Shown here: positions 6,815 through 12,420 of the stretch, piece after piece | Position numbering within the stretch: position 1 is the stretch's first letter | Layout: each line of letters opens with the position of its first letter | Program-made: the position numbers and the translations under genes | Notes under the pieces: generated by a model | The model's database searches: none | What the model was told of the DNA's origin: nothing | What the model saw: the letters and a program-made list of their open reading frames with translations, nothing else | Source of the DNA: Ignavibacteria bacterium | GTDB taxonomy: Bacteria > Bacteroidota > Ignavibacteria > Tepidaquicellales > OLB5 | DNA: 13,413 bases | Direction: 5' to 3' | Assembly: GCA_026417195.1 (NCBI GenBank) | Contig: JAOADS010000040.1 | Coordinates: 1 to 13,413, forward strand

Positions 6815-8248
6815 ATGGCAAAAAATAAAATCCATAATCTTAAATTAACTTCACAAAATGAAGTTCACGGAGGCAGGATACCTCCGCACAGCAGGGAGCT
6901 TGAACAGGCTGTATTAGGAACAATTATAATGAATAACTCTCTGATTGATAATGTTGCTGAAATATTAAAACCGGAGCATTTTTATCTTGAGTCTTCAAAA
7001 ATCATATATAGTTCAATCATAGACCTTTGGCAGAAAAAAAGTCCGGTTGATCTTCTCACTTTGACAGAGAATTTGCGGGTAAGAAATGAACTTGAGTCTG
7101 CCGGAGGCGTCGCTTATCTAGCTGAGCTTACACATTATTACGGTACTATGGAAAGTGTTGTGAAATGGTGTGAGGATATTTTGAATTACTGGATAAGAAG
7201 GGAATTAATCAGGCTTACATATTCCGTTACAGAAAAATCATATGAAGTTGGCGATGATATAAGGGATATATTGGACGAGACAGAGAGGAACATTCTTGAT
7301 ATTACTGGTTATCTTCAGAGGAAAAACTATGTGAATCTGAAAGATATGATCAATGATACTATGTCATATGTGGAAGATTTACACGAAAGAAATTTAAAAG
7401 GGACTACACTTTTCGGTGTCCCATCTGGCTATAAAGAACTTGATAAACTGACGGGTGGTTTTCAGAACTCAGAACTTATAGTAATAGCAGGCAGACCATC
7501 ACACGGTAAAACTGCTCTTGCTCTGAATTTCGCCAGAAATGCAGCGGTTGACCATAAAAAGAACATTGGAATTTTTTCAATAGAGATGTCACTTCAGGAA
7601 ATCGCTATGAGATTTATCTGCCTTGAGTCAAGAGTTGATCTTGCTAAATTAAAGACTGGTTCCCTTCCTGAAAGTGACTGGCAGAAAATATCAAAAAATA
7701 CGCCTAAACTTGTAAGTAAAAATCTCAATATACTTGTAGATGATTCATCTCCTCTTGATATTCTGGAGCTGAGATCCAAAGCCAGAAGGATGAAGTATCA
7801 ACATAACGTTGATATGATAATTATAGATTACCTTCAGCTTATGGATGTGAAACAAAGAGGTATGGAAAGACACCTTGAAATAGCTCAGATAACCAGGGGA
7901 TTGAAACAACTCGCAAAGGAACTTAATATACCGGTAATTGCACTTTCTCAATTAAGCCGCAAGGTTGAGGACAGAGCCGGCAAGGAAAAAAGACCTCAGT
8001 TATCTGATCTTCGTGAATCAGGAGCAATTGAGCAGGATGCAGATGTTGTCATATTCATAAACCGACCTGAAGTGTATATGAGCAAAGATGATCCTAAATA
8101 TTCTGATTATCATGGTCTGGCTGAAGTTATAGTTGGTAAACAAAGAAACGGTCCGATAGGTATGGCTAAACTTACATTCATCCACAGCTACACTAAATTT
8201 GAAAACAGGGCTCCAGAGCCGGAATTTCACATCACTGAACCATTTTAA
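6815..8248 (+). CDS. dnaB: Replicative DNA helicase DnaB
   Basis: Hexameric 5'-3' helicase of the chromosomal replication fork, 477 aa, a typical length. The N-terminal domain begins at about RIPPHSRELEQAVLGTIIMN (21-40) and runs to about 125. A linker helix region (about 150-195) follows, which binds DnaG primase in characterised homologues. The RecA-like motor holds Walker A GRPSHGKT (226-233), catalytic Glu257 in SIEMS, Walker B IIIDYLQLM (335-343), ALSQLSRKVEDR (376-387), DLRESGAIEQDAD (398-410) and KQRNGPIG (442-449). No intein interrupts the usual insertion sites. The first 20 residues are unconserved and polar. No Shine-Dalgarno is visible. The DUF1460 gene starts 3 nt after the stop. 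Confidence 0.98.
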   Translation: MAKNKIHNLKLTSQNEVHGGRIPPHSRELEQAVLGTIIMNNSLIDNVAEILKPEHFYLESSKIIYSSIIDLWQKKSPVDLLTLTENLRVRNELESAGGVAYLAELTHYYGTMESVVKWCEDILNYWIRRELIRLTYSVTEKSYEVGDDIRDILDETERNILDITGYLQRKNYVNLKDMINDTMSYVEDLHERNLKGTTLFGVPSGYKELDKLTGGFQNSELIVIAGRPSHGKTALALNFARNAAVDHKKNIGIFSIEMSLQEIAMRFICLESRVDLAKLKTGSLPESDWQKISKNTPKLVSKNLNILVDDSSPLDILELRSKARRMKYQHNVDMIIIDYLQLMDVKQRGMERHLEIAQITRGLKQLAKELNIPVIALSQLSRKVEDRAGKEKRPQLSDLRESGAIEQDADVVIFINRPEVYMSKDDPKYSDYHGLAEVIVGKQRNGPIGMAKLTFIHSYTKFENRAPEPEFHITEPF

Positions 8249-8251
8249 TTT

Positions 8252-9124
8252 ATGATCACCAGGAGAAATTTCATTAAGGCATCCGGTTTAACTTCGTTAT
8301 ATTTAACAATCTTATCCAGTCCTTTCAAATCTGTATTTGCCTTAGATGATTATGATGAGGTTCTGTGCAGAAAGAAGTTTAAGATTTTTATTGATTCGGG
8401 CCTGAAGGATCTGCCGGCAGGTATGGCTATGGTTGAAATTGGGAAATCATTCATAGGAACAGACTATGAAGGAGGAACTCTGGACAAAGAAATGAAAGAA
8501 AGACTCGTTGTGAACCTGACCGGGCTGGACTGTGTTACTTTTGTGGAGAATTGTCTTGTTTTCACAAGATGTCTTAAAAACGGTAAAACTACCTTTGATG
8601 ACTATAAAACGGAACTTCAGAAAGTAAGATACAGAAACGGAGTTATAGACGGATACTCAAGCCGTTTACATTATTTCTGTGACTGGATATATGATAATGA
8701 GAACAAAGGGATTTTGAAGGATATTACCAGGGAACTTGGAGGTGTAGTATATGACAAGGAAATTAACTTCATGTCTTCCAATCCTAAATACTATAAACAG
8801 TTAAGTGATAAATCAGAGCTTGAGAAGATAAAAGTCGTAGAAGAAAGTATTAATTCAAGGACACATTACTATATTCCAAGAAAAAACATTTCCGGAATAT
8901 ATGAGAAACTGAAAAGCGGAGATATAATAGCGACAACAACCAGCATATCAGGACTTGATGTAACTCATACGGGACTTATAGTCAAGGAAGATAGCAAGGT
9001 TTATTTTCTTCATGCCTCCTCGAAAAGTAAAAAGGTTGTAATCTCTTCCAACGAACTTGAGGATTATGTTGCAGAAGACAGTAAGAAAACAGGAATTATT
9101 GTTTCAAGACCTGAAGAACCCTGA
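8252..9124 (+). CDS. DUF1460 (NlpC/P60-type) amidase-like protein with Tat signal
   Basis: 290 aa. The N-terminus TRRNFIK (3-9) matches the twin-arginine consensus, followed by a short hydrophobic stretch (10-22) and a plausible cleavage site after VFA (30), so it is probably exported folded by Tat. The rest matches the DUF1460 family: GLDCVTFVEN (91-100) with the likely nucleophile Cys94, RYRNGVIDGYSSRLHYFCDWIYDN (126-149), SGDIIATTT (222-230), GLDVTHTGL (234-242) with catalytic His239, and FLHASSKSKKV (252-262). Characterised DUF1460 enzymes are NlpC/P60-fold amidases that cut N-acetylmuramoyl-L-alanine bonds in peptidoglycan fragments, so wall turnover or recycling is likely; the substrate here is inferred. 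It follows dnaB by 3 nt and probably shares its transcript. It converges with acpS across only 3 nt. Confidence 0.9.
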   Translation: MITRRNFIKASGLTSLYLTILSSPFKSVFALDDYDEVLCRKKFKIFIDSGLKDLPAGMAMVEIGKSFIGTDYEGGTLDKEMKERLVVNLTGLDCVTFVENCLVFTRCLKNGKTTFDDYKTELQKVRYRNGVIDGYSSRLHYFCDWIYDNENKGILKDITRELGGVVYDKEINFMSSNPKYYKQLSDKSELEKIKVVEESINSRTHYYIPRKNISGIYEKLKSGDIIATTTSISGLDVTHTGLIVKEDSKVYFLHASSKSKKVVISSNELEDYVAEDSKKTGIIVSRPEEP

Positions 9125-9127
9125 GGA

Positions 9128-9490
9128 TTACTTTCTGCAAATTACCACAGCACATCCGTAATCCTTTGTGTGCGAGATGCTGATTTCAAATTTCAGTTTT
9201 GAATACTGATTTTCAACAGTGTGTCTGATGTATGGTTTTCCTCTTTCATCGTTTAAGATTTCTATATCTTTCCATCTGAAGTTTCCTGAAATACCTGTCC
9301 CGATTGCCTTACTGTAAGCTTCCTTTGATGCGAATCTACCTGCGAAATGTACTTCAGGGTCCGGAAATTTTTTACAGTAATTTATTTCATTTTCGGTGAG
9401 TATTCTCTGATAGAAACGGTCGCCGTATTTTTCTATCAGTGATTTTATTCTTTTGACTTCAATTATATCAATTCCTATTCCTTCAGCCAT
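9128..9490 (-). CDS. acpS: Holo-[acyl-carrier-protein] synthase
   Basis: Transfers 4'-phosphopantetheine from coenzyme A to a serine of acyl carrier protein, activating fatty acid synthesis. The protein is 120 aa, the standard AcpS length. GIGIDIIEVKRI (4-15) contains the metal-binding Asp8, and GRFASKEAYSKAIGTG (51-66) contains Glu57. GKPYI (85-89) and SISHTKDYGCAVVI (104-117) are the remaining family signatures. The ATG at 9490 is supported because the first motif follows immediately. Its 5' end overlaps the 3' end of the HAD gene by 8 nt, so the two are co-transcribed and acpS has no promoter of its own. No terminator is seen between it and the convergent DUF1460 gene. Confidence 0.97.
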   Translation of the reverse strand: MAEGIGIDIIEVKRIKSLIEKYGDRFYQRILTENEINYCKKFPDPEVHFAGRFASKEAYSKAIGTGISGNFRWKDIEILNDERGKPYIRHTVENQYSKLKFEISISHTKDYGCAVVICRK

Positions 9491-10163
9491 TTTCTTTTTT
9501 TACTATTTCAATTATTTCAGATACATCGTTTATTTCGTAATCTGCATCATGAACTTCAGTATTGAAAGTGTCTCCGTATCTTGCAAAAGCAGTTTTCATA
9601 CCAACTGATTTCGCACCTACAACGTCCCGTTCAGCCCAGTCTCCTATCATTAATGCGTTTTCAGCCTTAACTCCAAGCCTTTCAAGTAAGAGATTAAAAG
9701 GAACAGGTGAGGGTTTCCTTTCTCCTGAGTCGTCAAAAGTAACTATAGCATCAAATATGTGATGAAGACCGATGTAAGATAACCTTAACCACGCTTCCCT
9801 TGACGGTGCATCTGATACTACACCCAGTTTAATTCCCATTTTGATAAGCTGAATTAAAGTCGGGATTACCTTCGGATATGTGTTTAATTCTGCTTCCCTT
9901 GCAGTACGGTATGCAACTATGGCAGCAGAGAGAATTTTGTAATCAACTTTTCCTAAGAAATATTGAAGGAGATTATCAAATACCTGCTGATACTCTATTC
10001 CTTTCTCATTGTATATTTCATCTATTTTTTCTCTTATCAGTGTATCCGGATAGTCAAGACCAGAGTCAATCATAGCCTTGATTGCAGCCTCAACGGCATT
10101 ATGTTTCATTCTCATGAAGTCAACGAGTGTGTTGTCAAGGTCAAATATAACTGCTTTTATCAT
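9483..10163 (-). CDS. HAD-superfamily hydrolase (YjjG-like)
   Basis: 226 aa, a soluble phosphatase-type HAD protein. Motif I is FDLDNT (7-12), with nucleophile Asp8 and acid/base Asp10. A helical C1 cap covers about 15-95. Motif II is VVSDAPS (115-121) with Asp118 after Ser117. Motif III is the lysine in GERKPSP (147-153, Lys150). Motif IV is MIGDWAERDVVGAK (172-185) with Asp175 and Asp180. All catalytic residues are present, so activity is likely, perhaps a nucleotidase or a phosphoglycolate-phosphatase-like enzyme; HAD substrates cannot be read from sequence. It is the first gene of the two-gene minus-strand unit with acpS. A TAnnTTTG box lies 4 nt before its ATG, and no Shine-Dalgarno site is visible. 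Confidence 0.9.
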   Translation of the reverse strand: MIKAVIFDLDNTLVDFMRMKHNAVEAAIKAMIDSGLDYPDTLIREKIDEIYNEKGIEYQQVFDNLLQYFLGKVDYKILSAAIVAYRTAREAELNTYPKVIPTLIQLIKMGIKLGVVSDAPSREAWLRLSYIGLHHIFDAIVTFDDSGERKPSPVPFNLLLERLGVKAENALMIGDWAERDVVGAKSVGMKTAFARYGDTFNTEVHDADYEINDVSEIIEIVKKENG

Positions 10164-10167
10164 AGTG

Positions 10168-10175
10168 CAAAATTA
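10168..10175 (-). promoter_or_regulatory. Putative TAnnTTTG element before the HAD-acpS unit
   Basis: On the minus strand TAATTTTG fits TAnnTTTG and ends 4 nt before the HAD ATG. If it is the -7 box, the transcript would be leaderless or nearly so, consistent with the missing ribosome binding site. No -33 box at normal spacing was recognised. Confidence 0.35.
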
Positions 10176-10236
10176 TCAATTTTATCTTAAGTTTAAATGA
10201 CAATTTTAACCGGATTGAAGACTGAAAAGTTATACC

Positions 10237-10272
10237 AAATAAAAATCCCCGTCTTATGCAGGACGGAGATTT
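10237..10272 (-). terminator. Orphan minus-strand rho-independent terminator
   Basis: AAATCCCCGTC (10243-10253) pairs with GACGGAGATTT (10262-10272), 11 bp with one C-A mismatch, around an 8-nt loop. Read on the minus strand the stem is followed by TTTTTATTT, giving a good intrinsic terminator. On the plus strand there is no T run. No minus-strand gene lies upstream of it, so it either ends an unrecognised RNA, insulates HAD-acpS, or is a relic. Confidence 0.65.
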
Positions 10273-10303
10273 AGCGAAGAAAAAATTTTTCAATTGCTAA
10301 CCA

Positions 10304-10330
10304 TTAGATTCCCGAATTCGCGGGAATGAC
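10304..10330. repeat. ATTCCC-N8-GGGAAT palindromic repeat, copy 1
   Basis: The core ATTCCCG-AATTCG-CGGGAAT (10308-10327) is a perfect 7-bp stem, bordered by ATTAG on the left and GAC on the right. The 20-bp core has the same form as the dRS3-type repeats known from Neisseria. TTCCCGC/GCGGGAATGAC palindromes are also scattered between genes in many unrelated bacteria. A half copy of the right side follows at 10345-10358. Confidence 0.75.
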
Positions 10331-10344
10331 ATCTGTTTAAAAAG

Positions 10345-10374
10345 TTCGGGAATGACAGGTAATGTTGTCATGCC
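10345..10374. repeat. Degenerate half copy of the GGGAATGAC repeat
   Basis: TTCGGGAATGACAG (10345-10358) repeats the right half of copy 1. A GTCATGCC (10367-10374) follows in inverse orientation and pairs with GGAATGAC except at one position. This looks like a decayed copy or the junction between two copies. Confidence 0.55.
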
Positions 10375-10499
10375 AGGATCCTCAATACATTCAGGGCAGA
10401 CGTAGAATATCAACACTATTATTCTCATGCCCGCCGGAGGAGGGCTGCCCCCATATGAAAAACAGCTGTTAAGTGAAAAACTGAGCTTGCGTTAAGAAA

Positions 10500-10620
10500 A
10501 TTCGGACTGTCTGAGCCCCGATTACATCGTGGCGAGTTTCCGGATTTTTAGCAAGTAAGGTTTTGAACAGGCTGTTTTTGCCGTTTTCTTGGATTTTCTT
10601 TTGGGCAAGCAAAAGAGGAA
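10500..10620. repeat. Structured, probably dispersed intergenic repeat
   Basis: No stable reading frame crosses this segment, yet it is rich in stems: CCCCGAT/ATCGTGG (10516-10532, one mismatch) inside GAGCC/GGCGAG, then TTTTCTTTTG (10594-10603) with CAAAAGAGGA (10610-10619), 10 pairs including two G-T. The combination of a GAGTTTCCGGATTTTTAGC stretch with a TTTTCTTTTGGGCAAGCAAAAG hairpin resembles intergenic repeats I have seen in other bacterial genomes, but I cannot verify copies from one window. Confidence 0.4.
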
Positions 10621-10634
10621 CAAAAGAACCACTA

Positions 10635-10682
10635 TTAGATTCCCGCAGGAGTTCACCCCCTTACAAAAGTGGCGGGAATGAC
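10635..10682. repeat. ATTCCCGC/GCGGGAAT repeat, copy 2, with enlarged loop
   Basis: ATTCCCGC (10639-10646) and GCGGGAAT (10672-10679) form a perfect 8-bp stem. The same border as in copy 1 is present: ATTAG before and GAC after. The loop is 25 nt instead of 6 and contains GTTCACCCCCTTAC followed by AAAAGTGG, itself weakly self-complementary. It lies in the same orientation as copy 1, about 330 nt away. Confidence 0.7.
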
Positions 10683-10754
10683 GATTAACATAAATGGCTG
10701 GAATAAATACCGTTCTTACTTAATTTTTTCGTCATTTAATTGCTTAATTAAAAC

Positions 10755-10762
10755 TATATTTG
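10755..10762 (+). promoter_or_regulatory. Putative TAnnTTTG element before the PASTA-rpe-nnr operon
   Basis: TATATTTG matches TAnnTTTG and ends 11 nt before the ATG at 10774. No Shine-Dalgarno lies between, so a very short leader is possible. The nearest upstream TTG (10740-10742) is too close for a normal -33 box, which lowers confidence. Confidence 0.38.
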
Positions 10763-10773
10763 AATAATAGAAA

Positions 10774-11760
10774 ATGCGAGTACTAAAGAAAATAGCTATA
10801 CTGACAGGAGTTTTTGTTGTATTTGTTTTACTTATGAATTTTGTAGTGATGCCTTGGTATGTAAGACATAATACACTTGTTCAGGTGCCTGATGTAAGAG
10901 GTTTGAGCTTTGAAGATGCCAAAAAGAAACTTGATGAAGCCGGACTTGAAGGTTTGCAGGGAGATATCAGATACGATCCTGCAAAAAGCATAGGAACTGT
11001 AATTGACCAGCTTCCGCCTCCGGGACAAGTGGTGAAAGACAGCAGGAGGATTTATCTTATAGTCAGCGGCGGAGAACAGCTCTATGATGTGCCGAATCTT
11101 GTAGGACGTTCTCTGAGAGAGGCAAAATTTATGTTAAGTCAGAGAAACCTCGGAGCTCAGGAAGTCGAATATAAACCTTCGGTTCAGTATCCGGCCGGAA
11201 CAGTTCTGGCACAGTTAGAACAGCCGGGTATGAAAGTTAAAAAAGGGACACTTGTCGGACTTATAATCTCTGCAGGCATGAGCGAAGGTGATATCAGGGT
11301 ACCGGATCTTACAGGTAAAAATATAGAAGAGGCTAAAAGGATACTTTTGCAGTTCAAACTTTCATTGGGTAAAATAAGCTACCAGCCTTCACAGTTAGTT
11401 CCTCTTAATTCAGTCATAGATCAGTATCCTAAGGCAAATACGATGGCAAAGGAAAATCAGAAGATTGACTTATTTGTAAACAGGGAACAGAAGAAGAAAA
11501 TAATAATTGAGGGAGAAGAAGACGGAATAAAAGAAAAGGAAGTGCCTATGGATGACCTTGATGATAATATAGAAGGGAAACCCAAACAAAAGGAAGATAA
11601 ACCCAAACAGGAAGACAAACCCAAACAAAAGGAAGATCAGCCTAAGCCTAAGGATAAAGACAGAAAAGAAGATAGGAAAGATGACAGGAAATCAAATCCT
11701 CAGAAAGAGAAAGACAAAAAAGATAATCAGAAGAGTACTGACGGAGGGACGAATTTCTGA
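10774..11760 (+). CDS. Membrane-anchored PASTA-domain protein, no kinase domain
   Basis: 328 aa. A short basic N-terminus (RVLKK) and one membrane helix (about 6-26) place the rest outside the cytoplasmic membrane. Three PASTA repeats follow: about 36-99 (VPDVRGLSFEDAKKKL...VIDQLPPPGQVV), 103-168 (VPNLVGRSLREAKFML...VLAQLEQPGMKV) and 173-236 (VPDLTGKNIEEAKRIL...VIDQYPKANTMA). PASTA modules bind peptidoglycan stem peptides or beta-lactam-like ligands and usually sit on Ser/Thr kinases or penicillin-binding proteins; neither enzyme domain is present here. Residues 240-328 form a highly charged Lys/Asp/Glu/Pro tail with KPKQKED repeats, probably disordered and able to contact the wall or polyanions. 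A role in wall sensing or division is inferred only. The stop overlaps the rpe ATG by one base (TGATG). Confidence 0.9.
   Translation: MRVLKKIAILTGVFVVFVLLMNFVVMPWYVRHNTLVQVPDVRGLSFEDAKKKLDEAGLEGLQGDIRYDPAKSIGTVIDQLPPPGQVVKDSRRIYLIVSGGEQLYDVPNLVGRSLREAKFMLSQRNLGAQEVEYKPSVQYPAGTVLAQLEQPGMKVKKGTLVGLIISAGMSEGDIRVPDLTGKNIEEAKRILLQFKLSLGKISYQPSQLVPLNSVIDQYPKANTMAKENQKIDLFVNREQKKKIIIEGEEDGIKEKEVPMDDLDDNIEGKPKQKEDKPKQEDKPKQKEDQPKPKDKDRKEDRKDDRKSNPQKEKDKKDNQKSTDGGTNF
11578..11637 (+). repeat. In-frame tandem repeat encoding KPKQ(K)ED
   Basis: Three adjoining units of 21, 18 and 21 nt: AAACCCAAACAAAAGGAAGAT (11578-11598), a version lacking one Lys codon (11599-11616), and an identical copy of the first (11617-11637). 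A diverged QPKPKDK unit follows. All differences are multiples of 3, so the frame is kept. Slippage-prone DNA of this kind often varies in copy number between strains. Confidence 0.85.
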
Positions 11761-12419
11761 TGAAACCTTTGTTTGCTCCGTCAATTTTATCAGCTGATTT
11801 TGCCGCTCTGAGAGATGAAATACGGCTTGTTGAAAGTGCCGGGGCGGATATTCTTCACCTTGACGTGATGGACGGACATTTTGTTCCAAACATAACTTTC
11901 GGACCAAAGTTTGTTAAAGATATAAACCGTATAACAGAACTGCCTCTTGATGTTCATCTTATGATCAGTGAACCGGAGAAATACATAGAGAAATTCGCTG
12001 AAGCAGGAGCAGACTGGATTTCTGTTCATTATGAAGCTACTGATCACCTTCATAAATTAGTTAGTCAGATTAAGAACTGTAACTGCAAGGCTGGCGTTGT
12101 CATTAATCCAGCTACTTCAGTTGATCTGCTTGACGAGATTCTTCCTTATACTGATTTTGTTTTGATAATGTCTGTTAATCCGGGATTCGGGGGACAGGAG
12201 TTTATACCTACTTCGCTTGACAAAGCAAGAAGACTTAGTGAAATGATAAGGAAATCTAACCTGAATACCTTTATTGAAATGGACGGAGGAATAGGTCCGG
12301 AGAATATATCGAAGATCAGGAATTCAGGTGTCAGCGTTTTTGTTGCAGGTAACTCCGTGTTCTGTGCAGATGATCCTGCGGAGGCTGTCAAAAAAATGAA
12401 ATCCCTGATAACAGCGTAA
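11760..12419 (+). CDS. rpe: Ribulose-phosphate 3-epimerase
   Basis: Interconverts ribulose 5-phosphate and xylulose 5-phosphate in the pentose phosphate (or Calvin) pathway. The protein is 219 aa, a TIM barrel of standard length. The catalytic and metal-binding residues are all in place: Ser8 in APSILSADF, His33 and Asp35 in LHLDVMDGHFVPN, His66 in VHLMI, and Asp175 in MDGGI. The phosphate-binding loops MSVNPGFGGQEF (137-148) and VAGNSVF (195-201) are also present. ATG at 11760 overlaps the PASTA gene stop by 1 nt. The TAA is followed after one base by the nnr ATG, so the three genes form one operon. GGAGGG at 11744-11749 is too far upstream to be an ideal ribosome binding site. Confidence 0.98.
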   Translation: MKPLFAPSILSADFAALRDEIRLVESAGADILHLDVMDGHFVPNITFGPKFVKDINRITELPLDVHLMISEPEKYIEKFAEAGADWISVHYEATDHLHKLVSQIKNCNCKAGVVINPATSVDLLDEILPYTDFVLIMSVNPGFGGQEFIPTSLDKARRLSEMIRKSNLNTFIEMDGGIGPENISKIRNSGVSVFVAGNSVFCADDPAEAVKKMKSLITA

Positions 12420-12420
12420 T

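Larger units (their letters stand above)
10164..10773. other. 610-nt intergenic island between divergent units
   Basis: This separates the minus-strand HAD-acpS pair from the plus-strand PASTA-rpe-nnr operon. No convincing gene was found on either strand; the longest sensible plus-strand ORF in the middle is 22 codons (10427-10495). It holds a minus-strand terminator (10237-10272), two ATTCCC/GGGAAT palindromes plus a half copy (10304-10330, 10345-10358, 10635-10682), a GC-richer segment (about 10427-10545) with several short stems, and a TTTTG/CAAAA hairpin (10594-10619). The outer about 70 and 80 nt probably carry the two divergent promoters. The base composition of the middle part, richer in G and C than the flanks, suggests inserted repeat material. 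Confidence 0.75.

Noticed and set aside
6815..8248. Intein or phage-type variant of DnaB
   Set aside because: All motifs are contiguous, the length is normal, and no insertion or phage neighbour is seen.
9562..10190. Three small plus-strand ORFs within the HAD gene
   Set aside because: All are shadows of the minus-strand HAD hydrolase, which has all four catalytic motifs.
10427..10495. 22-codon ORF in the intergenic island (MPAGGGLPPYEKQ...)
   Set aside because: Very short, no ribosome binding site, no promoter, and it lies in repeat-like structured sequence. Not distinguishable from chance.
10304..10682. CRISPR-like array
   Set aside because: The repeats are few, differ in length, are not separated by uniform spacers, and there are no cas genes.
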